Assembly: GCA_936432065.2 (NCBI GenBank)
Contig: OW386290.2
Span: 129,936,677 to 130,000,676, forward strand
Direction: 5' to 3'
Source of the DNA: Rutpela maculata
Taxonomy: Eukaryota; Arthropoda; Insecta; Coleoptera; Cerambycidae
Length of the DNA: 64,000 nt
In this document: positions 24,501 to 32,869 of the stretch, in pieces
Layout: each line of letters starts with the position of its first letter
Numbering within the stretch: the stretch's first letter is position 1
Program-made: the position numbers and the translations under genes
The notes under the pieces: generated by a model
Told to the model about the DNA's origin: nothing
What the model saw: only the letters and a program-made list of their open reading frames with translations
Database searches by the model: none

Positions 24501-26174
24501 TGTATTCTCATCTTTAATATTTGTATCCGCAATTTTAGCTTGGGGCCATACTGGCTCCAAACGAATATTTAAAAATACACGCAAAATTTTTTTCAAAGCT
24601 GTTGATTAATAAAAATAGACAGCTAATTATAGGTTAGATTTCCAACCTACAAAAAGTGTCTTATTTTATTGGAACATACTATTTAAAACTTTATAAGCAT
24701 TACATTGAACTAGCTTTTATTTTAAAGTACGGGAATCAGGCAGAGATTTTAACAATAGCTACGAAATATTTGTAAATTTTAAGAAATATATATTTTTCAG
24801 GTTAGGTGTGACGTCACGTGCACGTCCTCAAATCTTTTTTATGTTTCATCGTCGAACGGGAACGGTAACGTCAAGTTTATAAATTGAGTGTAAGTCTCAA
24901 CGAAATAAATGATGCCCGGATCAACCCTCTACGATAACGGGAACTGGGTGAATTTGCACTTTACATTATTTATGTTTTTAATAAACAAATTGAATATCTC
25001 TTAAACTAATTAAAATTTTTTGATGAAATTTTAGGGGTAACTTTGGGGTAACAAAAGACATATTTTGTCAAAATTTCAAGTACTAAAGTGCTTTTGTTAA
25101 ATAATGAAAAATATTTCTAAATTACCAAAATTTTCGCGGTTTTTTGCAATTATTTAAACAAATTTTCAAGCGTTTTAAACGAACCACCTCTCAAATTAAC
25201 CGTTTTCCAAAGTTCTAACAGTATCTACAAATTGAAAAACCTATCATCAAAGGTCTTTGAGTTATCTTTAAAAAAGTCGATTTTTTGGAATTTTTCAACA
25301 ATAAATCGTTAAATAAACAATGTTCCGGCGGTCAAAAAGTGGACCAAATTCAGGGTCATGTTCGTAATCAATAAAACTATCGTTTAATCCGCGTGGCATC
25401 CTGAAACGAATTACAATAAATTTCTGACTTTTTTTTTACTAATTCCACTGGTCTAGATTGTTAATGGATGCTTAAGCCCCTAATAGTGGTAGTTTACATA
25501 CCAAAAAGCATACCTGGACTTAAAGTGGATATTAGTCTTTGGTGCTGATATAATTAAGTTATCTTGATGCCTAATAGTCCTTATAATCATTGTTGAAAGC
25601 TCTGTAATTCAGATACTCAAAAAATTAATTTAAATTTTAAATACAAATGTGCCCAGACTGTTAACTATTTATTTTTATATTTTAAAAGTCTTTCCATATT
25701 TCATAACAACATACTTGTTTTCAGGAGGTACAAAAAGTAGAGTTTTCTGCAACGCCAAACAGCCTTGAAGTATCCAAAGATGGAACCGTGTTAACAGTAG
25801 CTTACTCCAACCACGTTGCATTTTTAGATTCAGAAACCCTAACTAAAATCAGAGAATTCTCCATTCCAACCACCGTCAATTCGGCATCTCTCCACCCTGA
25901 CAAAAGCATATTCGTAGCAGGGGGTGACGATTTGAAAGTCTACAAGTTCGACTACAGCACAGGAACAGAACTCGAGTCTTTCAAAGGACATTTTGGACCT
26001 GTGCACTGTGTAAAGTTTTCGCCTGACGGTGAGCTGTACGCCTCAGGGTCTGAGGATGGTACCTTAAGATTGTGGCAAACGACTGTTGGTAAAACTTACG
26101 GTTTGTGGAAATGTGTTGACGGACAGCTGAATAATGATCCCTTATCTCCACCTAAAGAAGTTCAAGCTAATTAA
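6453..26174 (+). CDS. STRAP: Serine-threonine kinase receptor-associated protein (STRAP), four exons
   Basis: STRAP is a cytoplasmic WD40-repeat protein. In animals it associates with the SMN/gemin complex and with TGF-beta receptor signalling. Exons are 6453-6567, 6891-7181, 15611-15735 and 25725-26174, all with GT/AG borders. Phases are 1, 1 and 0 and the joined CDS is 981 nt, 326 residues; vertebrate STRAP is about 350. Signature segments are RQTPLTCSGHTRPVV, KPMLRQGDTGDWIGTF, VYSGHTSGIRHV and GELYASGSEDGTLRLWQ, in family order and without gaps. The protein should form a seven-bladed propeller. The C-terminus is shorter than in vertebrates, without their acidic tail. Introns 2 and 3 (8.4 and 10 kb) hold many transposons, none of which breaks an exon. 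The ATG at 6453 matches the family start; the frame upstream to 6429 is 5' UTR. Confidence 0.95.
6891..7181 (+). CDS. STRAP: STRAP exon 2
   Basis: Starts ATGGAAAACC, completing the Asp codon of DGKPMLRQ, and ends after NKPEA plus one base before GTAAGTATG. It encodes WD repeats around GHKGAVWGV and ADFTGKVWD. Confidence 0.95.
7440..7935 (+). pseudogene. Decayed non-LTR retrotransposon 3' end
   Basis: A broken reading reads HIRYGIIFWGN, a stretch typical of the thumb region of Jockey/CR1-like reverse transcriptases, then NEVIRIVV and, further on, KIWNKLLLQERSLPQL, typical of the end of such polyproteins. Stops and frameshifts are present and the 5' part is missing. It lies in STRAP intron 2. 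Confidence 0.55.
8216..9993. mobile_element. Satellite-bearing insert inside the Tc1 copy
   Basis: Comparison with the sister Tc1 copy shows the transposase sequence is continuous across this point there, so 1.78 kb has been inserted. The ends are CACACAAAAAAAA and TTTTTTTTGTGTG with TG on both sides. The interior is AT-rich and holds two kinds of tandem repeat: an approximately 80-bp unit at about 8620-8780 (TAATAAATCAGCC motif) and an approximately 305-bp unit repeated about three times from about 8990 to 9860 (AAATATATGATA motif at 9057, 9372 and 9671). No coding frame is seen. The superfamily is unknown. Confidence 0.6.
8990..9860. repeat. Tandem repeat, about 305-bp unit, three diverged copies
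   Basis: The sequence AAATATATGATA(C/T)TCTCAA recurs at about 9057, 9372 and 9671, each followed at similar spacing by a CATATGCATATATTCAAA-like segment (absent or altered in the first) and TTGACTTGAATAT-like segments. The copies are clearly diverged. Confidence 0.5.
10401..11010 (-). pseudogene. Tc1-like transposase fragment
   Basis: Two overlapping frames on the minus strand give the linker and catalytic domain of a Tc1-type DDE transposase. The visible landmarks are NNVEFTDEKVFQ (first Asp region) and TLIYQQDNCPIHSA (second Asp region), followed by ELLPWPSLN, where the third acidic residue would be expected soon after. A frameshift near 10670-10830 separates the frames. Not functional. 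Confidence 0.75.
11193..13142 (-). mobile_element. Non-LTR retrotransposon inserted in the Tc1 transposase
   Basis: A 1.95-kb insertion, 5'-truncated, flanked by a 14-bp target duplication AATTTTAGAGAGAA at 11179-11192 and 13143-13156. On the minus strand it encodes reverse transcriptase: frame 12939-12433 (ENYRPIALISVISKIIE, GFRKSHSTETA, FFDLSRAF) and, after a frameshift, 12497-11721 (GTPQGSVLGPLIFLLYVNDL, then FLYADDTSVV catalytic motif), and a tail at 11661-11392 (FNLLPVNLRDLP). The 3' end on the minus strand has AATAAA followed by TATTC-type repeats. It resembles the Jockey/CR1 group; the exact clade is not assigned. Confidence 0.85.
13391..14062. mobile_element. CAGGGTG-type foldback element, copy B
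   Basis: Ends CAGGGTGATTTACCACAACA and its inverse, bounded by TA. The body is homologous to 2852-3614 in reverse. A retrotransposon-like 3' tail, AATAAAGTGTTCTATTCTAT, sits just after it at 14079-14102. Confidence 0.7.
14104..15041. mobile_element. TACAGTGTG-type foldback element
   Basis: Ends CAGTGTGACCCACTAA and its inverse at 15025-15040, with TA on both sides. The arms pair over several hundred bases, for example CAGTAGCGTGCGATTTTAAG near 14236 with CTTAAAATCGCATGCTACTG near 14891. No coding capacity. Confidence 0.75.
15611..15735 (+). CDS. STRAP: STRAP exon 3
   Basis: Starts after TTGTTTTTAG and ends CTGGAAAG before GTAGAAC. Encodes SGHTSGIRHV and DKSLRVWDRSSGK of a WD repeat. The frame continues open into the intron for about 80 bp, which is not coding. 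Confidence 0.93.
15819..18209 (-). mobile_element. 2.4-kb DNA transposon with DDE-like ORF remnant
   Basis: Terminal inverted repeats of about 33 bp read TTGAAGAGCTAAGTGGATAA then AGGTGTTATGT at the left and the exact inverse at 18177-18209. Weaker inverse matching (TTCCTTGGA/TCCAAGGAA) continues just outside, so the true ends may be 10-20 bp further out. The minus strand carries the ORF at 16430-17101 and decayed coding on both sides of it. This is an autonomous-type element that has lost its transposase. The superfamily is not assigned. Confidence 0.7.
16430..17101 (-). pseudogene. Transposase-like ORF with WPDSWGGQNKN motif
   Basis: A 223-residue frame inside a TIR element. The motif ITIWPDSWGGQNKNFKI, with Asp followed by GGQNKN, resembles the conserved core (D-x-C-x-GQNKN) of a class of insect transposon-encoded proteins with an RNase H-like fold; here Cys is replaced by Trp. 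HSYLDSDRDFGRVEK downstream may supply further acidic residues. Flanking frame 16395-16180 (KKRNMHKINSDGIALMVF) probably continues the same protein. No complete frame spans the element. Confidence 0.5.
18274..19030. mobile_element. CAGGGTG-type foldback element, AAAACTCCCCAG family
   Basis: Left CAGGGTGCGCCCCTTAAAAC and right inverse ending CACCCTG, bounded by TA. Arms of about 110 bp include ACTTGTAACTTTTTTATTTT and its inverse. Polypyrimidine and AT-rich interior with no ORF. Confidence 0.7.
19042..19227 (-). pseudogene. Non-LTR retrotransposon C-terminal remnant
   Basis: The frame reads SMFNSLPANTRDLPITRFNR, matching the C-terminal end seen in the element at 11392-11661 (FNLLPVNLRDLP). Only the last 60 residues remain. 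Confidence 0.5.
20101..20165. repeat. Dispersed repeat end, ACAGGGTGTATACTTTCTGG
   Basis: This start, followed by GGAAAACAGGGAAAACCGGG, matches in inverse the sequence at about 54190-54255, which ends CCAGAAAGTATACACCCT. The same repeat family is therefore present twice; the limits of this copy on the right are not clear. Confidence 0.5.
20505..20640 (+). repeat. tRNA-derived SINE head, copy 1
   Basis: A box-like TGGCCTAGACCACATT and B box-like GAGTTCGAGCCTC lie at tRNA-like spacing, followed by AACTGCAGCAGATGGCAAT. The same order recurs at 60440-60655 (TGGTCTAGACAGCGG, GAGTTCGAATGTC, CTGCAGCAGATGGCAT). The shared block extends past the tRNA-like part, which points to a SINE rather than a tRNA gene. 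Confidence 0.6.
21151..25451. mobile_element. 4.3-kb element with 540-bp terminal inverted repeats
   Basis: Left end CCAGTGGAATTAG and right end CTAATTCCACTGG. The inverted arms run about 21151-21690 and 24890-25451 and match closely (for example GGTCCACTTTTTGACCGCCG near 21258 and its inverse near 25328). A second, internal palindrome lies at about 21690-22050. No transposase frame is present; repeated GGCAACTTTTGATCC segments occur at about 24270 and 24408. It fills most of STRAP intron 3. Superfamily unknown. Confidence 0.7.
21690..22050. repeat. Internal palindrome in the 4.3-kb element
   Basis: ATGTTTTCATTAATGGTAAA at 21691 and its inverse at 22020 bound two arms of about 170 bp that also share TTTGAAAAAGTGTCA and ATATCCTCATATCTTTG tracts. 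The opposing frames found here are palindrome artefacts. Confidence 0.65.
25725..26174 (+). CDS. STRAP: STRAP exon 4 (terminal)
   Basis: Starts GAGGTACAAAAAGTAGAG after TTGTTTTCAG and ends with TAA at 26172-26174. Encodes INSASLHP-like TVNSASLHPDKSIFVAGG, GHFGPVHCVKFSPDG and WQTTVGKTYGLWKC, the most conserved STRAP segments, and a short PPKEVQAN end. Confidence 0.95.
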   Translation, partial: EVQKVEFSATPNSLEVSKDGTVLTVAYSNHVAFLDSETLTKIREFSIPTTVNSASLHPDKSIFVAGGDDLKVYKFDYSTGTELESFKGHFGPVHCVKFSPDGELYASGSEDGTLRLWQTTVGKTYGLWKCVDGQLNNDPLSPPKEVQAN

Positions 26175-26512
26175 ATCGTCCAGGCAGTTTGGGAAATTGT
26201 CGTTGAAATAATATTTTATTTTTGAGGAACTACTTTTGACAGTATTTTGTTTTATAAGTTTTACAAAAGTAATTGTATTTTATTATGTATTTTTTTATTA
26301 AAAAACAGTTTTAGTTTCTATTTGATATTGGCTTAACGTCGTTTTCTCAACTTAAATTATTTCAAATATTCTCGTAAAAAAATGTGATGGGCCGCTGACT
26401 GAAATGTGACTTAAAAGTAGTATTTTCACGATACTGTGAAAAATAGACTTTGTGTTTCAGATTTGTATTTTACATTACATTTCTATTATTATTGTTTTAT
26501 CTCAGATATTTA

Positions 26513-26518
26513 AATAAA
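26513..26518 (+). promoter_or_regulatory. Candidate STRAP poly(A) signal
   Basis: AATAAA lies about 340 bp after the STRAP stop codon, followed by T-rich sequence. Other weaker signals exist, so use is inferred. Confidence 0.35.
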
Positions 26519-27077
26519 CAATTATAAAAATAGTCTCATTTCTTTAACCCATTTTTAACAACTGGCAAAGCTCCTTTCTTGTGTTTTTATTGTGGAATTT
26601 TAATGAACAAACGAGAATAAAAAGTGCCATTATTCAATTTGTGTACACCTGCTGGTGTACAGTTAAAATGTGAATTTTAAACTCTAATAATTTGTGTATA
26701 TGAATACTACTCCAGTCAACAGGAGTTTTTTCAGTGAAAATGAATTTGACTCCGTACCATTACGATGGCTTGTAGCGGTGGTCTATCCAGAGTGTATGTT
26801 TTGTGACCACTGTTGACTCAGTGGAAATCAAAATTATGAAACAAATAGACAGTTTTGTAGAACTTGGTATTCTATATAATTTGTATCCTTTTACTTTTTT
26901 TCGTGGGATTAATATTTTACCATTTATAGTGCGAGAAAGGTGAGAATGAATGGGTTGAAATATTTTTTGCCTTTTTGGCTTACGTTAAAAATAAGTCATT
27001 ATTGGACATACATGTTTAAATTTTTTATAAGTTTAAAGAAAAATCGTAACTGGAACATTTAAAAATAATAAAATAGT
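26519..27077. other. STRAP to LTR-like interval
   Basis: AT-rich DNA without a supported gene. One short hairpin TGTACACC-TGC-TGGTGTACA at about 26641-26661. Confidence 0.35.
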
Positions 27078-27415
27078 GTTATGTGTTTCAACCCTCCCCA
27101 GAGACATGTAGAAAAATCTAGAAGATTACAGACATCCTCTGGAATGTTGTAGAATGTAGTGGAAACATTCAGAACACATAACCTAGGGTATATAAAGGAA
27201 TGACAGTTCAGTTTACTAGACAGTTGAGTTAGTACAGTTCTAATGGTCAGTCAAGTTTATAAGTTTGGATAGCAAGTTAGTAAGATCAGAAGAGAGTAAA
27301 GTGATCAAGTAGTAAATAATTATAGTATTTCAAGTCATTACTTATTGTAATTAGTAAGTTAATAAATTAGTGTTTAGTGTTACCCTGGCGTTATAATTTC
27401 CGGATCCACGATACA
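27078..27415 (+). mobile_element. Possible solo LTR
   Basis: The block starts TGTTATGTG and ends CGATACA, with a central GTATATAAAGG TATA-like box at about 27188 and AATAAATTAG downstream, the layout of a retrotransposon LTR (promoter, start, poly(A)). No matching target duplication was found, and no second copy occurs in the window, so the call is tentative. GGAATGTTGTAGAATG and TGGAAACATTCAGAAC upstream of the TATA box form GAA/TTC clusters. Confidence 0.4.
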
Positions 27416-27699
27416 GGGTGTTTGCAAAAAGGGTGTAAACCGTAACAATACCTTGTTTAATCAGTTTTCATTTCATATTTTTTTTTAGCACTATTCACAA
27501 ACATCACATTTGTTTAATAGAAAAAGTAGTGCCCAGGTGTGTTCTTTGATGCACCTTGTTTATTGAAAAAATGTCATTCATGTGTGCAAAAAATATATTT
27601 TAACAATGAGAATAAAAACTATTTTTTGTTTATTATAATAAAAATTTGTTGATAAACACCGTATAACAATTAAATTAATAAAGGTTAATTTAATTCCAA

Positions 27700-29640
27700 T
27701 TAACACAAGTCATTGTTTGGCGGATTGTGTGTGACGACCTAGCATGACTAAACAACGCAAGGAACCTTGTAGTTGACGGCCTACTGAAGAAACTCACAAA
27801 TGAGGGATTCGAAGCCCAAGGATATGCGGACGACATAGTCATCATAGCTAGGGGGAAGTTCAACAACATAGTCAGGGACCGCCTACAGAAGGCCCTGACC
27901 ATGGTAAAGAAATGGACCGATGAGGAGGGGCTGAAAATCAGTCCTCAAAAGACCAGCATCGTTCCATTCACCAGAAGGAGAAACCTGGAGGGTTTGGGTC
28001 CTCTAGTTCTTCAAGACACACAACTACAGATGTCGGGGGAGGTAAAGTACCTTGGAGTCATTATAGACTTCAAACTTATCTGGAACCAACACCTGGACAG
28101 AGTAATATACATAAGTCTGTTGCCATACTGGCAACATGTAGACGATTGTATGGCAAGAAATGGGGGCTTAAGCCTGGCATGGTGCACTGGCTCTATACCA
28201 GTGTAATAAGACCCACCATCACATATGCAGCCTTGGTCTGGTGGCCCAAGGTCGCTCAAACCACAGCAGCGAACAGGCCGAGCCGGGTGCAAAGACTGGC
28301 CTGCCTGGGAATTACAGGTGCAATGAAAAGCACCTCAACAGCTGCCATGGAGACCCTACTAGACCTCCCTCCACTGAGTCGTGTGATTCAGGGGTAGGCC
28401 AGAATGGGTGCCTACAGGCTACAAAATCCTCAGAACCCGACTCCTCTTGGAGGCAACTCGGGGCATATGAGGATAATAAACACCGTAGTGGATCCTCTAT
28501 TGAGCATGAAGTCGGACTACATGACACCAAAAATTACATTCAACAAGCCCTTCACTATCACCATTGGAGATATGAAGGAATGGATGACAGGTGCTCCTGA
28601 TGCTTTACGCAGATGCCTGGTCTGGTATACTGACGGGTCCAGGATGAAATCAGGAGCTGGAGCAGGAATACATGGTGTGAGGCCGAGAGAGAGTATAAGT
28701 CTCTCTCTTGGATGGCACTCCACTGTATTCCAGACAGAAATTCTGGCTATACTCGAGTGTGTACGCGAGAATGTTAAACGACGATATGTGAACCAGCAGA
28801 TCTCAATCGCAGCAGAGAGTCAGGCGGCACTTGGGGCACTAGCCTCTAACAAGGTGTCTTCCAGACTGGTTTGCGGCTGCCACGAAGAGCTCAAAATTCT
28901 GGGTGAGCGGAACAGAGTAAGATTACTCTGGGTGCCGGGACATACCAGTATAGAGGGCAACGAGAAAGCTGACGAACTTGCTAGACAAGGAGCAGCGAAT
29001 ATATTCTATGGCCCAGAACCCGCGCTGGGTATCAAAAGGCTCAGCCAGAAGGGTAATTAAAGACTGGGTCAAGAGTAAACACAACCACTACTGGAGAAAT
29101 ATCCAGGAAATCGACAAGGGAAAACACTTATCAATGGACCATGTTCAAAACAAACTGAAGAACTGCTCACAAGGAACAGGACTCAGGTGAGAACCATAAC
29201 TGGTCTTCTGACGGGACACTTTCCTGTTAAGAAGTACCTGCATCTAATTGGAAAGTTTGCTGGCGACCTTAACTGCAGACTGTGCGGTAAGGTACCAGAA
29301 ACCGTAGAACATATTATACACGACTGCGAGGCATTGGTCCGCAGAAGGGGCAAACACAAACAGACCCGGAAACCATCAAGACTCGTCCATTTTCAGACCT
29401 GTATCACCTTGTCAGTGACACAGGATTATTAAAATGGACAGTGTAACTTAAGAACTAAAAAAAAAAAAAAAACGGGGTGAGCACAATAAGCCCAGGAGGT
29501 TGCAGTGCCCTCGGAGTATTCTATACAGACGAACCCTAAGAGGTGGGGTTTTAGTCAGTTGGAGTCTGACACTCAGACCTATTCCTAGTTGGGATAGACA
29601 GCCCGTGTGGGTTTCCCCTCCTCGCAAAAAAAAAAACAAG
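27700..29640 (+). mobile_element. I-like non-LTR retrotransposon, 5'-truncated
   Basis: It starts inside reverse transcriptase (VVDGLLKKLTNEGFEAQGYADDIVII at about 27770-27850 by conceptual reading, catalytic YADD) and continues through EVKYLGVIID and SVIRPTITYAALVWWP to an RNase H domain: VWYTDGSRMKSGAGAGIHG, FQTEILAILEC, AESQAALGAL, LLWVPGHTSIEGNEKADELA. A CxxC-type zinc motif (CRLCGKVPETVEHIIHDC) follows at about 29270-29330. Frames are broken at about 28110, 28396 and 29060. The 3' UTR ends in an A-run at about 29627. A relative with the same domains lies at 51780-53240. Confidence 0.8.
28404..29060 (+). pseudogene. Retrotransposon RNase H domain fragment
   Basis: A 218-residue open stretch carrying the RNase H fold of an I-like retrotransposon, with D in YTDGS, E in QTEIL, and the final D in EKADELA. 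The residue normally Asp in the DSQAA motif is Glu (AESQAA), which should damage catalysis. Confidence 0.75.
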
Positions 29641-29900
29641 GAGAGTAGCAAATAAGTTTTGGATGACACTTATCTGGCATTTTGTCTATTTTTTTTTTAC
29701 TTCTCATCAATACAATAAACACAATAAAAAGGGATATGTAGATCGTAAAAAGATTTAAGTACTTAATTGGTTTTAGTTTGTCCGTTGTTACTGACCTTGA
29801 CAAAATTATTTGCCCTGGAAATACCATATTTTTAGAAAACATAATTTAAGCAAAAGCGTTGAAGTGAAGCAAAAAATTTTACTGCTTTTGTGCCAATATA

Positions 29901-30782
29901 CAAGGTGTCCCACTTAAAACTCCCGGCGCCATTTTCATGACAACCAAAAGCAATATTTGAATTCTGTAGAAGGTATCCACTAAAATATATAAATGACTTT
30001 AGTTTTGAGTAAAAATGGTTATTTTACACATTGAGGTATGTGATGCAAAGAAATTTTTCGATCCTAGGAACGATGAATTGAGGTGCGTGAGATGGAGATT
30101 ATATTCTAAGCAACTTCTTTAATATGAACAATTTTCGAAAAATCATTGGTTTTCGAAATATTTGAACTTCAATGTAATTTTTCAAGTAACAAAAATCGCA
30201 TTTTATCATGTCTACAATTTACAGTGTAAAATTTAGTCGAACATACAACATAATCATGACGCAAAAATTAGACAATACACTAAACAGGAATGTCAAATTC
30301 TTTAATTTCCAAATAGCAGTTGCAGCCCCACCTTTGTTTTACTTGAAAAAAAAAAAGTTGTTCATTACCATTTACCTATTATGAAAAATGTCCCAAAGGT
30401 CTAAAATGTATTTTAAAAGTTATGACGATTTTCATATTTAAAAAAACTATATTGAAGTTCAAATATCTCGAGAACCAGTGATTTTTCAAAAATTGTTCGT
30501 ATTATAAAAATTGCTCAGAATAATGTCCCATCACTCGCACCTCATTTCAACATTCCTAGGATCAAATAATTTCTTTGCGTCGCAACGCGCCATCTATATC
30601 TCAATTTGTAAAATGACCGTTTTTACTCAAAACTGATATCATTTATATATTCCAGTGAACACCTTTTACAAAATTCAAATATCTCTTTTGTTTATCGAGG
30701 AAATGGCACCTTTTACAAAATTCAAATATCTCTTTTATTTATCGAGGAAATGGCACCGGGAGTTTTAAGTGACACATTCTCT
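29901..30782. mobile_element. CAGGGTG-group foldback with a local duplication
   Basis: Left CAAGGTGTCCCACTTAAAAC and right inverse GTTTTAAGTGACACATTCTC then TG, bounded by TA. The arms contain TTTTCGATCCTAGGAA and its inverse. Near the right end a 49-bp segment ending ATCGAGGAAATGGCACC is present twice in tandem at about 30660-30755. Confidence 0.7.
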
Positions 30783-31198
30783 GTATATTATGCAAAATAT
30801 TTACATATATCCGGACACCCTGTATATTTGTATAAGTATGATTTGGATAGTCGGCTACATACATAAAGAAAAAACAATGCCTTCTCATAGACTTAAAAAT
30901 TCTACACTCCTAATGTCTCACACGAAAGTAAGAATTCAGCCAAAAGTAGCCCTTTTTATTATTTCGACCATAGTAGTTCAAAAGAATCTTAGGCACAATG
31001 TCCATATACTATACTTGGTATTTTCGATTCATAGTGTTGGTACGTGTACAAATTTACAAATTTTGAACTCCATAACCTATAAAAAGTGATCATAGCACAG
31101 AACAGAATACTAAACAATTAATCTGCAACTAGAATAAAAACTAAAATTGTACCTATAACGAAACATTGGTAAGAGGACAATTTAGTTTTATTAAGAAA

Positions 31199-31885
31199 AT
31201 GTCTTTACTTGAGAGACATGAACAAGTTCTGGATAACTGTGTGGAGTCCTTGAAAACCTGGAAACAACTGATCGCCGATTACCTTGACGAGGACGAAAGA
31301 AAAATCGAGTTAAATAAACTCCAACAGGTCACAAGGGATTACTGTGATATAACAAATAATTTTGAAAAATCTGCGAGAGCGATTCAGAAAGTGGAAGAAC
31401 AATTAAATAATGATGACGAGGGAACTACCAGAGATGTCGATCAGTTATATCGAGATAACCTAGAAAATGAACCAGAATCATCCGGTGGGGATTATACCAG
31501 CAACGAATTCTGGCAAAAGATTTTTAGAGGTAGAAGTGATGTGATGGAAGTAATACAGAAAGAGACCAGATTGGATGAGAGCCAGTTTGAGGAACTTGGG
31601 GATTCATTATTGTGTTCTAATGTTTTTACACCTCCAATTGATCCCATTAGCAAAATGGTAATTAGAAATCCTTACCGGAATAAAAGATGCAAACACGTTT
31701 ATGAGTACTCGATGATCGTTGACTATATTAAACAGAAACGGAAAACTAAGTGCCCCTATATAGGTTGTAAAAGCAATTTAGCAGTAGCAGACCTAGTTGA
31801 AGACTCACGGCTTCAGAGTCAAATAACGCAGTATATAGACACCCAACACGATGATGATACAGAAGAGGAAGATAATAGTCAGTAG
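31199..31885 (+). CDS. NSMCE2: E3 SUMO-protein ligase NSE2 (MMS21)
   Basis: NSE2 is the SUMO E3 ligase subunit of the SMC5/6 complex in the nucleus and takes part in DNA repair and chromosome maintenance. Single-exon CDS of 228 residues; I use ATG 31199 (AAAATG context) rather than the in-frame non-ATG extension to 31166. Residues 1-75 are helical and charged, expected to pack on the SMC5 coiled coil. The SP-RING spans about 143-200: NVFTPPIDPISKMVIRNPY, then Cys164 and His166 (KRCKHVYEYS), then Cys185 and Cys190 (KCPYIGC), the Cys-His-Cys-Cys zinc set of Mms21. The tail is acidic (DDDTEEEDN), a possible SUMO-interacting feature. Length is close to human NSMCE2 (247). No neighbour relation to function is apparent. 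Identity is well supported by the zinc ligands and the PIDP motif. Confidence 0.93.
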   Translation: MSLLERHEQVLDNCVESLKTWKQLIADYLDEDERKIELNKLQQVTRDYCDITNNFEKSARAIQKVEEQLNNDDEGTTRDVDQLYRDNLENEPESSGGDYTSNEFWQKIFRGRSDVMEVIQKETRLDESQFEELGDSLLCSNVFTPPIDPISKMVIRNPYRNKRCKHVYEYSMIVDYIKQKRKTKCPYIGCKSNLAVADLVEDSRLQSQITQYIDTQHDDDTEEEDNSQ

Positions 31886-32129
31886 TGAAATATTAGTTTT
31901 TTATATTGGAAACATTACATTGATATTATTAAAAAAACTTTTCGGTACTTCTTAGTTTACTATTTTCCATAACTATACATTCTCAATGACCTTTCAAATA
32001 CTTATACTTTGAGCCAAAGGTATGACAGAGAATTTTATTTTCTTGAACAGCCAAAAATTAAATCCTTCCAAATTTTTACTGCTGTCCCTTCTAGTATCCT
32101 AGAAGGCTACAGCATGAAACTATATTTTG
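31886..32129. other. NSE2 3' flank
   Basis: AT-rich; likely 3' UTR then unique sequence. No feature seen. Confidence 0.35.
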
Positions 32130-32680
32130 GCTTCAGTTAGGCTCCAAAGCTTAACCAAGTGGTTGAAATTCTTCTTAATCCGCCCTCTCCTGACGAAGGT
32201 TGGCAATCCAAATGCTTAACATGGTCCTGGAAACAGCGATTCGGAAAATATCTATGGACGTACATCCAAACCACCTTATCCTTCAAGCAGGAATTTTGAC
32301 GTCTTCCGATAGATCTCTTCCCCTCTGTGATCAGTCTCAATATGCCATATCTTTCTCCTCTAATTACATGTCCTATGTACTATGTTTTTCGTATTTTAAT
32401 AATGAGCATCAGTTCTTTTTGCTTTTGCACGCGATGGAGAACTTCAACATTGGTTATTCTCTGTATCCACGATATTCGTAATATCCGTCGGTACGAGTAC
32501 ATTTCAGAAGCTTCCATTCTTTTCTTGGTTGTTGGGTCGAGGGTCTAACTTTCGCAGCCATCTGACAGTACCGAGAAGATATAATACCTAAGCATGAGCA
32601 TTCATAGGTCTAAGCTAAGATCCATTCTAAAGAAAAGTTTCTTCATGCTCGGAAAAGTCTTTGGTCGAAATTAGTTGTTT
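32130..32680 (-). pseudogene. RTE-like retrotransposon 3' fragment
   Basis: Minus-strand reading gives KRMEASEMYSYRRILRISW, RITNVEVLHRVQKQKEL and then GKRSIGRRQNSCLKD, the ordered C-terminal landmarks of insect endonuclease-reverse transcriptases of the RTE type (E-x-W-x-YRR-x-LRISW, GK-x-GRRQ-S-W-LKD). Multiple frameshifts. The 5' part is absent. Confidence 0.7.
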
Positions 32681-32869
32681 ACAAATCACATTTTTTGCGT
32701 TTCTTAGAAAGTGCGCGTAATAATTTATAGTCCTGTTGATGAATGATTTCTAGAGGGAAATGCCGAGATCACAATTTTTGACTCGAGGGCTGTGTTTGGA
32801 CTATTTAGGAGGTAAACATACCAAAAGTCCCCGAGCTCAAGAATTGCGCAATACACTTATTGTGACTTC

